DNA from: Pseudoalteromonas luteoviolacea
GTDB taxonomy: Bacteria; Pseudomonadota; Gammaproteobacteria; Enterobacterales; Alteromonadaceae
Length of the DNA stretch: 64,000 nucleotides
NCBI RefSeq assembly: GCF_021654285.1
Contig: NZ_JAKFZS010000025.1
Coordinates: 20,791-84,790, forward strand
Reading direction: 5' to 3'
In this document: positions 34,716 through 45,500 of the stretch, piece after piece
How the letters are laid out: each line of letters starts with the position of its first letter
Position numbering within the stretch: position 1 is the stretch's first letter
Made by a program: the position numbers and the translations under genes
Notes under the pieces: model-generated
Told to the model about the DNA's origin: nothing
Seen by the model: the letters and a program-made list of their open reading frames with translations, nothing else
The model's database searches: none

Positions 34716-34738
34716 CAAATGTTATGTTATAACTAAGC
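34716..34738. promoter_or_regulatory. Zur-box-like sequence before the ABC transporter genes
   Basis: CAAATGTTATGTTATAACTAAG (core 34721-34733) repeats the 13-base core seen before the NAS-like gene exactly, and its left flank CAAAT resembles the GAAAT of the Zur consensus. It lies about 110 bases before the GTG start of the ATPase gene, so the ABC genes may have their own co-regulated promoter. Confidence 0.6.
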
Positions 34739-34844
34739 AATATTGACGTAGTCGTCTATTTTAAGTTCCGCTCGAGCGATGAGAAATACCTAAATTCTAG
34801 GTGGTTGTCGCTTTGGCGGAATTTTTTAGTATAAGGAGTGTTTT

Positions 34845-35567
34845 GTGTTAGAAGCCAAAAATTTAAAAAAATCCTTTTCAGATAAGCAGGTAATTAACGA
34901 CCTTAGCTTTAATGTTGAAGAAGGCCAAATCATGTGCCTGTTAGGTGCAAATGGTGCAGGAAAAAGTACCACGCTGAATATTTTTCTGAATTTCTTACAG
35001 CCAGATAGCGGGCAAGCTTTGATTGATGGTGTGGATGTACACAGCAGCAAAGGCTCAAAAGAAAAGCTTGTTTACTTACCTGAGCAAGTCAATTTGTATC
35101 AAGAGTTTAATGCCATTGATAATCTTAAGTATTTGGCGAGTTTATCCGATTTATCTGTGACTGAGGTGCAAATCAACGCGGCTTTGGATGAGACAGGTTT
35201 GGAGCCAAGTGCGCGCTCACAATCTTTAAAAAATTACTCGAAAGGCATGAGGCAAAAAGTCGGCATTGCCTTTGCGATCATTCGACAAGCAAAGGTACTT
35301 TTATTGGATGAGCCGACGTCAGGCCTTGATCCAAGTGCGACCTTGGAGTTTATCCGCATCATCGAGCAGCTTGCGAAAAAAGGCGCTGCGATTTTGATGG
35401 TAACGCATGACTTTTATTGTGCGCACACGTTAGCCGACAAAATTGGGATCATGGACAAAGGTACATTGCTGACCTTGCTTGATAACAAACAACTGCCATT
35501 GCAGACACTTGAAAATACTTACCATGAGTTGATTTCAGGTAAAAGTGTTATCCGCGAAGCAAGCTAA
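34845..35567 (+). CDS. ABC transporter ATP-binding protein (ABC-2 type)
   Basis: A 240-residue ATPase beginning at GTG, six bases after AAGGAG. Walker A is GANGAGKST, the signature region is KNYSKGMRQKVGIA (YSKGM instead of LSGGQ, common in ABC-2 exporters), Walker B is LLLDEPTSGLDPS and the H-loop is VTHD. It is followed by two ABC-2-type permeases, forming a complete three-gene transporter. No binding protein is present, so export or membrane-linked work is more likely than import. A Zur-like box upstream ties it to the metallophore locus. Confidence 0.9.
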   Translation: MLEAKNLKKSFSDKQVINDLSFNVEEGQIMCLLGANGAGKSTTLNIFLNFLQPDSGQALIDGVDVHSSKGSKEKLVYLPEQVNLYQEFNAIDNLKYLASLSDLSVTEVQINAALDETGLEPSARSQSLKNYSKGMRQKVGIAFAIIRQAKVLLLDEPTSGLDPSATLEFIRIIEQLAKKGAAILMVTHDFYCAHTLADKIGIMDKGTLLTLLDNKQLPLQTLENTYHELISGKSVIREAS

Positions 35568-35624
35568 GCAGTCGTCGTGACAGTAGGTTAAACACTGCTG
35601 TGTTCATACAGGAAATATAATTAC

Positions 35625-37067
35625 ATGATAAATCACAGAGTAATGAAGATATTTCGCCACGAATTAGCCAGTAAGCGTAAAAGCCCTAGCTTGTGGTTGA
35701 TCTTCATCATGATCCAATTATTGCTGGCAATCGCGTTATTCACAGGTTGGCAGCAGTATCAACATAACGCGCAAACGCAGGCAAAAGCCCAATCACTTGT
35801 TGAGCAGCAGTGGGAAGCGCAGCCCGATAGGCACCCGCACCGAGTGGCGCATTTTGGTCACTTTGCTTTTCGTACGCCCAGCGCATTAAGCTTTTTTGAT
35901 TTAGGGGTGAACTCTTGGGTTGGCAACAGCATTTTCTTAGAAGCACATAAGCAAAACAGTGCTAATTTTGCCAATGATCAAGATGGTGGGACCTTACTGC
36001 GATTTTCAGAGCTAAGTAGTGCCAATATCTTATTAACGATTTGGCCGTTACTCATTATTGCGCTGGGCTTTGCAAGCATCAGTGGTGAGCAAAAAAGCGG
36101 GACTTTACGCCAACTTATGTCTATGGGCGTGTCATTTCGAGATTTAGTCACAGGAAAAAGCTTAAGCTATTTATTCTTGTCCGTGATCTTTATTTTGCCT
36201 GTTTTTATTTTGGCGCTGGTATTGGCGGCAAGCACAGGTGCCGCATTTTCATCTGAAGCGCCACTTAGGCTATTGTTGTTATTCACCGTTTACGTGCTTT
36301 ATTGCCTATTTTGGATTGGCTTAACACTGTTTGTTTCTAGTTTAGTAAAAGCGCCAAAGCAAGCTTTGGTGTTATTAACGTCTATTTGGTTTATTTTGAC
36401 TATTTTGATGCCGCGCATGCTGGCTGAATTTGCACATAATCAGTACCCTCATCAAAAGCGCAATGACTTTGAGTTAGCCATTAAACTGGATAACCGTAAA
36501 GTCGGGGACAGTCACAATCCGAACGATCCTTACTTTAATAAGTTCCGTGAAGACACATTGAAAAAATATGGCGTGAGCACGGTCGAGGAGCTGCCAGTCA
36601 ATTACAAAGGGTTGGTAATGCAAGAGGGCGAAAAGCTTAATGCTGAGATATATAAAAAGCATTACGAAAAACAGCTTGAGCAATTCTCAGCGCAGCAGCG
36701 TTTTGTTAGCCAGTTTTATTGGTTGAATCCTTATTTGTTTGTACGAGATTTTTCAATGGCGCTCACGCGTACTGATACGAGACACTTTTTAGACTTTGAG
36801 CAACAAGCAGAAGCGCACCGTTATGCGCGTATTCAAAAACTCAATAAGTTGCATACAGAAGAAATTGATCATCACAATGACAGGGATCAGCGCATTGATA
36901 AATCGTACTGGCAGGAGTTTGAAGCCTTTACTTATAAATCACCTGTGCTTGGTTGGTCATTGAGCCCGTTTTCTGTGGCTTGGTTGCTGCCTTTATTGGT
37001 GGTTTTAGTGATGTTTGGTTCATTAAATTCTAAAGGGATGCAAAGGAGAGTTTATGCTACTGTTTAA
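35625..37067 (+). CDS. ABC-2 permease (DUF3526 type), first subunit
   Basis: A 480-residue membrane protein. One N-terminal helix (LWLIFIMIQLLLAIALFTGW) is followed by a ~110-residue periplasmic loop, then helices at ~140-255 (ILLTIWPLLIIALGFASISG, YLFLSVIFILPVFILALVLA, LLLLFTVYVLYCLFWIGL, ALVLLTSIWFILTILMP), a large loop of ~170 residues and a final helix. The motif SGEQKSGTLRQLMSMGVS after helix 2 is the typical ABC-2 coupling segment. The large loops fit DUF3526-type permeases. Its last 14 bases overlap the next gene, so the two permeases are co-translated. Confidence 0.82.
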   Translation: MINHRVMKIFRHELASKRKSPSLWLIFIMIQLLLAIALFTGWQQYQHNAQTQAKAQSLVEQQWEAQPDRHPHRVAHFGHFAFRTPSALSFFDLGVNSWVGNSIFLEAHKQNSANFANDQDGGTLLRFSELSSANILLTIWPLLIIALGFASISGEQKSGTLRQLMSMGVSFRDLVTGKSLSYLFLSVIFILPVFILALVLAASTGAAFSSEAPLRLLLLFTVYVLYCLFWIGLTLFVSSLVKAPKQALVLLTSIWFILTILMPRMLAEFAHNQYPHQKRNDFELAIKLDNRKVGDSHNPNDPYFNKFREDTLKKYGVSTVEELPVNYKGLVMQEGEKLNAEIYKKHYEKQLEQFSAQQRFVSQFYWLNPYLFVRDFSMALTRTDTRHFLDFEQQAEAHRYARIQKLNKLHTEEIDHHNDRDQRIDKSYWQEFEAFTYKSPVLGWSLSPFSVAWLLPLLVVLVMFGSLNSKGMQRRVYATV

Positions 37068-38412
37068 ACTTGAGTGTAAGCGACTGTTTTCAGGGGCTAT
37101 CAATAAACTTGTATTGCTACTTTTTGTGATAGCCGGTGTATTTGCAATTTATCAAGGTGCACAAGGGTATAAAACACTGCGCATTGATCAGTACAAATCT
37201 AAAATCGTGTTTCAAAAAGAGCGTGAACACGTTAATAAAAGAGAGACTCTGCCAGCTCCAGGTTCTTTGGCTTATTATGCCAGCGCACCAACAGAGTGGA
37301 AACTCAGTCCGTGGGCTGCGTTGTTTGTCGGTGAAAGTCATTCATCTATGGTTGCCTCTAAAGTGCGTGCTACTGCATTGCAAAGCCAAATATTTAATCG
37401 AGAAATAGTCAACCCTGCGCAGCAGCGAACAGGGGGGTTAGATCTTGGCTTTGTCTTAGTGTATCTGTTGCCCCTTGTTATAGGTATCTTAACCGTTACT
37501 TTGATTTCTGATGAGCAACATGCAGGGCGCTGGCGAATGCTAAATGCACTGCCAAAAAGTGCATTTAGTCAGGTTGCAAAGCAGCTGGCGCTGCGTTTTG
37601 CTGTGATCTGGTTATTGGTGATCTTATTATTGGTCAGTGCGGCGATGCTCTTATCATTGCCATTTGATGGCATTTTTTGGACTGTGCTGCTGGCAAGCAC
37701 CTTATACATGGTGTTTTGGTTCGCCATTGCTACCTTGATCATGAGCTTTGGCAAAACAAGCGTGTTTAACAGTTTGGCATACCTGAGTAGCTGGGTGGTT
37801 TTTGCCATGTTAGTACCAAGCGCTGTGCACTTATATTTGTCTAACCAGTACAAGACTGATGCTCCCCTTGAAATGAGCTTGACACAGCGCGTCACGCTAA
37901 ACGATGGCTGGGATAAAGATAAGCAGCAAACTTTAGACACGTTTTTGCAGCATGAGCCTAATTGGCAAGATACCGCGCCACTTGGCGAGGCATTTGATTG
38001 GAAATGGTATTATGCACAGCAGCATTTGAGTGATGTAGAGGTAGCTCAGTTATGGCAAGCGTATCGCGACAATAATCAAGCGCGTCAGCAAACGCTACAA
38101 ACTTTGAGTGCGCTGTCTCCGGCCTTGTTCTTTCAGCTTAAATTAAATCAGCTCGCAAATACCAGCAGCGCTGATCAAGCTGATTATCGTTTGCAGGTGG
38201 TTGAATATCATCAACAGATCCGTTACTTCTTCTATGACTTTATGTTTTTTGACAAACCAGTGACTAAAACTGATGTTGAAAACTTCCCATTGTTTGAAGC
38301 TAAGCCACTCAATAAAGAAACGAATATTTGGCAAATTTTGATAAGTGCCTTAGTCATTTTTGCGCTGGCATTCTTTTCGGCTGTCCGTTTGAAGCAGTTA
38401 CGTCCTATCTAA
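37054..38412 (+). CDS. ABC-2 permease (DUF3526 type), second subunit
   Basis: A 452-residue paralogue of the preceding permease with the same layout: N-terminal helix (LVLLLFVIAGVFAIYQG), a ~90-residue loop, the coupling segment ISDEQHAGRWRMLNALPKS, helices (LAFRFAVIWLLVILLLVSAA-like stretch, TVLLASTLYMVFWFAIATLI, SLAYLSSWVVFAMLVPSAV), a large periplasmic loop and a final helix. AAAGGAG lies before its ATG inside the upstream gene. With the ATPase at 34845 it completes a heterodimeric transporter. A strong terminator follows. Confidence 0.82.
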   Translation: MLLFKLECKRLFSGAINKLVLLLFVIAGVFAIYQGAQGYKTLRIDQYKSKIVFQKEREHVNKRETLPAPGSLAYYASAPTEWKLSPWAALFVGESHSSMVASKVRATALQSQIFNREIVNPAQQRTGGLDLGFVLVYLLPLVIGILTVTLISDEQHAGRWRMLNALPKSAFSQVAKQLALRFAVIWLLVILLLVSAAMLLSLPFDGIFWTVLLASTLYMVFWFAIATLIMSFGKTSVFNSLAYLSSWVVFAMLVPSAVHLYLSNQYKTDAPLEMSLTQRVTLNDGWDKDKQQTLDTFLQHEPNWQDTAPLGEAFDWKWYYAQQHLSDVEVAQLWQAYRDNNQARQQTLQTLSALSPALFFQLKLNQLANTSSADQADYRLQVVEYHQQIRYFFYDFMFFDKPVTKTDVENFPLFEAKPLNKETNIWQILISALVIFALAFFSAVRLKQLRPI

Positions 38413-38423
38413 ATTTATACCTC

Positions 38424-38456
38424 AAAGGCAGCTATCGCTGCCTTTATTTCTCTTTT
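38424..38456 (+). terminator. terminator of the ABC transporter genes
   Basis: Perfect 9-bp stem (AAAGGCAGC / GCTGCCTTT) with a 4-base loop, followed by ATTTCTCTTTT, 12 bases after the stop codon. Confidence 0.88.
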
Positions 38457-38582
38457 CATATTTCCTAAAAGCGAATACCAATCAATTTTGATTGAATTTT
38501 GAGCAATGTTGTGGTTTTGTATAATTGAGTACATTTATTGCCAGCCGTGATGGCATCCATAAAAGCTAGATGAGGGATCAAT

Positions 38583-38738
38583 ATGAAACTCAAACTTAAT
38601 AAAAAATCAGTGAAATCTCTAAAAAATAATGCGTTAAATAATGCACTTACGCTTCAAATCGGTGGAGCGGGCCAATACCGGGAAAGTGTAGAAATTTGCT
38701 GGACGCACCCTGCATATGCTGCGTGTCGATTTAATTAA
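38583..38738 (+). CDS. double-glycine-leader peptide (GG peptide D)
   Basis: A 51-residue peptide. The leader MKLKLNKKSVKSLKNNAL...LTLQIGG (28 residues) has the full family motif, and the core AGQYRESVEICWTHPAYAACRFN has two cysteines. GAGGGATCAAT precedes the ATG. A perfect terminator lies directly behind the gene, so it is a stand-alone transcript. It follows the ABC-2 transporter, but that transporter lacks a C39 peptidase domain and is separated by its own terminator, so a functional link is not supported. Confidence 0.75.
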   Translation: MKLKLNKKSVKSLKNNALNNALTLQIGGAGQYRESVEICWTHPAYAACRFN

Positions 38739-38746
38739 AAGGCAAG

Positions 38747-38768
38747 GCCCAGTGATACTGGGCTTTTT
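38747..38768 (+). terminator. terminator of GG peptide D
   Basis: Perfect 7-bp stem (GCCCAGT / ACTGGGC), 3-base loop, then TTTTT, nine bases after the stop. Its presence supports that this small gene is real. Confidence 0.9.
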
Positions 38769-39540
38769 CATCTAGATAAAATGGTTATAGTGTAAATTCT
38801 GTATAAAAAATAGAATGGCAAAATGGGCTGTTTAAATATGCTATTTTATTTATATTGCTTACTTATAATTTATTGCTAGTAAACATCTGAGTTACTTTTC
38901 AATTCGTAAACCTACCTCACGTATTATTCTAAATCGAGCAACATGCTCTCTTTTTATGGCCTTCAACTGCGAATAATAAACTGTTTTATCGGGCGTGTTG
39001 ATATCACTGATATCGTCAACTCTACTATCCAATTAAGTGATGAGGATGACCTGTTCTAATTTGGGGTTATAACGTCAAAGGGCATTGGTTGATAATGAAT
39101 TGGAGGGGGTCGGCATTCTTTGTTGGAGCAGGGGTGGGCATTCTGATCGATGTTATTACCAATATAATAAAAAAGCTCAATTACTAATAGGGAGAGCGGG
39201 GGAAAATACTTTGTGTTACTCAGTTCACGGTCTTGATTGACGAAAGTTGCTAAACAAATCCATAAAAAATATAGCCTAACTTTATGAATTACAGAGAATA
39301 ATAGGGCGAGTTTGTATGTCACTTCAATATGCATAAAATACCTTGATTTAGCCTCATCTATATGGATTTTAGTTAGATTAAATAAATGAATAGTTACTTA
39401 ATATTGGTTTTTTATTTTGCAAATCTTTTCAGCCCGCTTAAGTAATCACTTTAAATTCTTTGTGGTTGCTGTATGATTTGTACCCAATTTATGGGCTTTT
39501 GTTCAGCTTAGTGTGATTTGATTAGTAATATGATTGGATT
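38769..39540. other. AT-rich region with one doubtful small frame
   Basis: Besides the doubtful minus-strand frame at 39056, nothing is recognisable in about 770 bases. The right end carries the promoter region of the giant lipoprotein gene. Confidence 0.4.
39056..39334 (-). CDS. doubtful small protein with N-terminal hydrophobic segment
   Basis: A possible 92-residue product (MHIEVTYKLALLFSVIHKVR...) with AAGG six bases before its ATG, two hydrophobic stretches and a Pro-rich C-terminus containing two Cys (PCSNKECRPPPIHYQP). It resembles nothing I know. Kept only because it has a ribosome site and no other gene occupies the stretch. Confidence 0.25.
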   Translation of the reverse strand: MHIEVTYKLALLFSVIHKVRLYFLWICLATFVNQDRELSNTKYFPPLSLLVIELFYYIGNNIDQNAHPCSNKECRPPPIHYQPMPFDVITPN

Positions 39541-39568
39541 AAAGGATAAAGGATAAAGGATAAAGGAT
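39541..39568 (+). repeat. four tandem AAAGGAT heptamers forming the ribosome-binding site
   Basis: Four perfect head-to-tail copies of AAAGGAT, the last overlapping the ATG of the giant lipoprotein gene (ATG at 39567). Each copy contains a Shine-Dalgarno core. The third copy is at usable spacing (six bases), and the fourth abuts the start codon. Confidence 0.85.
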
Positions 39569-42500
39569 GCTAAAACGATTGTTTGGTGATAGCGTGGTGC
39601 CAAAGGCGCTATTTTTGAGTATGTTGTTATTTGGGCTGAATGCCTGTGGCGGGTCAGGCGGCTCGGATGGCACAAATAGTGTCGCAAACTCTGGCGGTGG
39701 TGCGCCCACAGAGGCTAATGAGGCTCCTAAAGTCAGTATTGAAGGCAGCACACAAGCTGAGCAATTAGTTCCAATTACTTTGATAGCCAATGCATCTGAC
39801 AGTGACGGCAGAATTGAGAGTTATCAGTGGAGCTTTGATCCGGCCTTACCAGTTTCTTCTGATGACTTTAATAGCCCTTCCTTTACTCTGGTGAGTAAGG
39901 AGATTGAGCAAAGCTTTACGTTTGATGTGAATGTCACAGTGACAGACGATCAGGGCGAGCAAGCGATCGCTTCAAAGACTGTAGAGATCCTCGTGCCAGA
40001 CCCCATAACTTGGCATCTCAATATCGATGGTAAGGATTCCATACAAGAACAGAGTACATTACAGTTGTCGCTCTCCAGTGACATATTGGTAGACAGTGCG
40101 GCTCAGATATTGTGGTCACATGATTCGTCTTTGCCACTGATGCTGACGGAGAATGATTCGGGGACATTGAGTGTAGCTATACCAGATATCTCAGAGAGTC
40201 AGGTTGTCAATTTTACGGCTCGAGTAACGCTGAGCGATGGCCGCACTAATGAACAAACGCACCAAGTGATGCTTGAAGCGTTTGATAATCTTGCACCAGA
40301 GGTAAAAATCACTGGTGAGCACGAGGTAGTTGAGGGCACGACAAGTGTGTTGGTTGCGACCGCTAACGACTCAGATGGCGAAGTCGTTTCATATTCCTGG
40401 TCTCATAATGCTGAGGCTGGAGTGACTATCATAGGCGAAACGACTGAGTCACTGTCGGTATCATTTGACAATATTATGGTGGATCAAGTTGTTACTTTTA
40501 CTGTGACGGTATATGACAATCAGGGCGCAACAACAACGGTTGAGCATTCAGTTAATTTGATAGCCCGCGCGAATACCGCTCCTGAGGTTTCCATTAATGC
40601 CGTTCAGGACGCAATGGAAAGGCAGCCATTTACGGTGATTGCGTCTGCAATTGATTTAGATGGCGAAGTCGTGAGCCATGCTTGGTCTCATGACTCTTCT
40701 TTGGCTCTGACCATAGAGGGTCAAACTAGTAATACGCTGACGGTTGTCAGTTCGGATATTCAGAGCCCACAAAATATTACATTCACTTATACGGCTACGG
40801 ATAACCAAGGTGCGAGCGCGAGTACCTCAACAATGGTGACCGTTGAAAACGTCAAAGTGGCATTTACTGTTGCTGGTAAAGTGACCGACTCACCGATTGC
40901 ATTGGCAAAAGTAAGTATGGAGATTGCTGATTCAACGTTTGAGACTCGGGCTGATGAAAACGGTGATTACACGCTGGATGTTGAAGTGGATGAAGCTCAT
41001 AGCGGTGTGTTAGCAAAGCTATCTGCACAAGGGGTGGATCAGCAAAGCCAGGTTTCGCTTGTTTCACAGCTACAGTCTGTTGCAGCCATCAAAGAAGCTG
41101 CGGGTATAGATGAAGTCGTCACTGCTGACGAGTTATTTGATGTGAATGTTACAAATGTGACGACTGCTGAATATGTTTTGTTGGGCAGAGATAAGCAAAG
41201 CTTTAGCAATGACAGTGAGCTCAACCAAGTCAGAGCGCGTATTTCTTCTCAGGAGCAACTGATGCTAGCCGCGGTCATAAAAGCTGTCATTGATCATGGT
41301 GTAACACTTCCTGATACTGTCAACTCTACGCTCGAGCTTGCTAATGACCCAGAACTGGTCGATGAACTGGTCGCCAGTATCGCTGAAACTCAGCCCAACC
41401 TGATAAAACAGTTGGAGCAGGAAATTACCAGTGATGATACTTTGGTTGAAGCAGTGGCATTTACGCCAAATGGCAGCTATTACTTGGTTGAAACACAGTA
41501 TGTAGATGGCCTTGATTATAAACTGTCTTTTAGTCCAGACGGGACTGGAGTATTAACCACGGCTGATAAACAAGAGACGTTTAATTGGACGCAAACGAGT
41601 CAGACAATCTCGGTTCAGCTTGACAGTGAAATATTCTTAAAGAGTAATCAGTTTGAACATGTCTCAGGGTTTCTCACTTCATTTTTTACAATGAACATGT
41701 ACGATCACAGACATAAGTCACTGGCTGTGATGGTGGAATTTTATCTATCAGATACACAGGCGATGGCTGAGCATCCCGCTGATACTTATTCTACAGCCGC
41801 CCAACTTTTTGGTACGGCTGATTTGGCTGGCATTACAGAATCCGAATTATTGGGAACTTGGGGGTTGTCCTTCTCCCGGGTATCCAAACAGGATTATGTT
41901 GAGCTGACTTTTAAGGCTGGTGGTGTTCTTAAGTTTGATATTGGTCAGTTTGCTTGGGTAGGCAGTTGGCACATTGAAGACGGTCAAGTCAGGCTCACCA
42001 GCCAATTTTGGAACTTTAGTCTTAAGTTTATTAGACCATTTGATTTTGGTTTTCAGACTTTGATGGAATTCGGAACTGTTGGTGCACAGACGTACCGCCA
42101 AGGTACTTTTGTTAAACGCCAGCCGATCACCTTCAAGGATATTGATTATCAGAAAACATGGCGCAAAGTAAGTAGTAAAACATCTCATTCAGCCTTCTCG
42201 ATAGATGAGAACAATAATTTTAATTTCAGGTGGCATCGCGGTATTCAAGGCGACATTGAAGATGGCATGCTCAAACGTTATCGCTACCAGTTGAACGGAA
42301 GACGTGTCGAATTTTGTAATGTAGCGCTAGTGAACTGTGACATTAGTGGCGTATACAGTTATGAATTGCTGGCACAGGTCGGTAATACGATTGCAGTGGT
42401 AAACGTCGATGAAAAGCAAAATTTTGCTGATCTGCAAAGTGGAATCCAATTTTTTAAACTGTCGGACAAAACCTGGCCACTAGGTCAATTCACGCAATCA

Positions 42501-45500
42501 TTTTTTAATACGGATAAACTTGAGCGCTTGTTTGATGCTGGGACACACTTATATTCTTTAACGCAAGGGAGTGTGCTGTATTTGCGAAGTGAGCTCTACT
42601 GCCCGACCAATCCTTCACCAATTCGTTTATGTTTTGATTCAATTGTCTTCAAGGGTGAGCGTTACAAAGCAAGTATGGAAGGCCCCCGCTTAAGGTTAGA
42701 GCAAATTGGATCAAACGACGTTTCATACCTTGAAATAACTGATGAGTCAGAGCACAGCATTGTTATGTGTCATTTTTCTGAAGGCGCGTCGTGTGGGCAA
42801 GGGGAGCAACACGAGTTTAGCTTTGCCAAGCCTGAGCTGGAAGTCACGATTTCCCAAACGGGCCGTGGTCAACTGACGTTTTCTCAGGAACAACTCTTTT
42901 ATGGTGATAGTTTCTACATTGAAATTGATGAGGCTGAAGGAGCTATTCTCGCTAACATCAGTGGATGTGGTGGATATTTAGTTGATACTGGTACGTACAG
43001 GCGATATTGGGTCGATAGCCTGACCTCATCGTGTGTGATTGAAGTGGAGTTTATTGATAGGACTGCGCATACACAGAATATGCTCCTGGTCGATGCCACG
43101 CCAGCCGGTTTGACTGACAGCTGGTATTATACAATTGATGCTGATGGGCACGGTACATTCTACGGTCTGGATGGTAGCACCAGTTTTACTGTGCAAAAGC
43201 GCAATGCCAATGTCTATGACTTTATTTTTGATGACATTATTCGGACGCGAGTCAACGGTTACAATTATTACGCATCAAAATTTGCACTCTGGTACAGCAG
43301 TACATCAAGTGCGATGTCTGGGTGCTGGAACGGCAGTGTCGATAGCGCTGATATTGAGCCAGGATCAAACGGACATGGACTGATTTGCACTAAAGTTGAG
43401 CTCGCCGCTTCACAGCCGCCAGTTGAAGTTGCTGTGGATGAACTGGTTGGTGACTGGTATTTGAATTTTGACCAGTCTTTGACTTCATATCAGCTTTCTT
43501 TAAATGAGGATGGCACGGGCAGATTACAATCAACAGATGATGGAGCTGTGTTCAACCGACAAGTTAACTGGCAGGTGACTGCTGAAAATAGATTTGAGCT
43601 AACCGATGAAACAGGTATGCTAGCAGCGTTCTCCGTGTTGAGAAAAGAAGATAGCCTGTTTACGCTGATTGCTCATGAAACCGATCATAGTGATCATGCG
43701 CCTTGGCAGATGTTTGGTACTTGGGCCATGATCCGCACGGGTCATCAATCATTGGGGGTCGAACAGCTCAAAGGTGCATGGTTCAATGTCGATGACCAGA
43801 ACATAGATGGTTTTTATTTATTTGCCGGTGGTGAATATCGCTCTGGCAGGTTTAATGGTGCTGCATCAGCGATCATGGAAAACAATGTACTCACTGTGAC
43901 CACAGGCTTTAACACACAGAGCGGAGAATACGACCATCTGTGTGGTCGTGCCCAGCCTGAGTGTGAGACTCGTATTATAGCGCAATATGAAGTAATAGCG
44001 CTGGATGGGCAGCGCGCTTATATTCGTGTTCTGTCTGGCTCTGGTACATCAGATGCACTGAGTGTCGTGGAGATTGAGCCAGCGTTTGCCGTTGATCTTG
44101 AGTTACCTGCTTATTTTAATTCAACCAAGTTCTATGAAAAGTTCAATGGCACTACACGTATCTGGCAGTTTGAACAACTTGAGCAACCCTATTTCGCCAA
44201 TCTGATTATTGATGAACAATCTGCTTTTACGGTGTATTACGAAAAAGGAGAATTCTGGAAATCCCCAAATGCAGATGGCTTCCGATACAAAGTTCAGGAG
44301 GTTAATGTTGATGCGCTGGTATTATGCCCAATCGTTGACGGACAATGTGATGTAGAAAACCAGATAGAGCTGCTATTTCAAGTGCCTTTTGTCGAGGTCT
44401 CTCTGGATATTCCTGAGGCGCTAGAAGCAACACACAACCTTATATCCAGTCGCCTTAAATATGGTGAGCATCTTGAAATTAAGCTACGCCGGAATAATCA
44501 ACAGCGGCTTTATGCCTCTGCCTTTTCTGGGTGTGGTATACGTCTAGATTGGATGAATGATTTTGTCGTTGATTTTCAGTCCGAGCCTGTGAAAAAGTCG
44601 TGTATGGTCAAGATGACAGCTTCGCCGTTGCCTGAATCAAACGCAGACAGACTGGGTATCTCAGACCCTGTTTTAAAAGCCTGTATTGACAGAGGCCGCA
44701 ATGAATATATTGAGTATGATCACCAGCTTGCTTGCCTCAATTCCGAGGCTCCGACAAGTCTGGAAGGTATTGAAAAACTGACCTCACTGACAAGTATTGC
44801 GTTGAGAGGGATTGCGCTGAATGAGGAAGGAAGTAAAAGGATTGGTCAGCTGACCAATTTGACTGGGCTTATTGTTGACATGGGTCCATTTTATGGTGGA
44901 CCAGATAATTTGAATTTAGATTTATCCAGTTTAATTAATCTGAAAAGTTTGCAGTTAGCCCGTTTACCTCAGGGGCACCTTACTCTGCCAGATACACCTG
45001 AATTAAAGTTACTGAGTATATTTGACTCAGATATCACGGAAGTAGATCTATCTGGTTTGCAGAATCTAGACTATTTATCTATTGGAATGACGGGTGTTAC
45101 AACCTTGGATTTGTCAAATAACAAAAGGTTGCAAACACTCAATGCAGAGGGCTCTTCCCTTCAATCAATTTCTGGTGTGACGCCTGAACATTTACTCAAA
45201 AATATGGATTTACAAAAGACGCCGATTGAAACGTTAGACCTGACAGGGTATAGCAGTCTACTCTTGCTTGATTTATCCAATTCACAATTGCAAGAGATTG
45301 ATATTTCTCCGGCGGTGAGACTGCAACGGTTCACTGCTGATCACTCACAGCTACAAAGTATGCTGTTTTCATCTAGCTCTAATGTACAGGAGGTGTCTAT
45401 AACTGATACGCCTTTAACTGAGCTACATGTTGGTATGATGCCAAAGTTGAACAACCTTAACATCAGAAGAAACAACCTGTTGTTTTTAGATTTTTCGGAG

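Noticed and set aside
25492..38412. Search for an opine dehydrogenase or histidine racemase in the locus
   Set aside because: No gene with a dinucleotide-binding opine dehydrogenase layout or a racemase fold was found between 25 and 39 kb. The FAD monooxygenase at 62704 is unrelated.
34845..38738. Idea that the ABC transporter exports GG peptide D
   Set aside because: The ATPase lacks an N-terminal C39 peptidase domain, the permeases are the ABC-2/DUF3526 type, and a strong terminator separates the transporter from the peptide gene.
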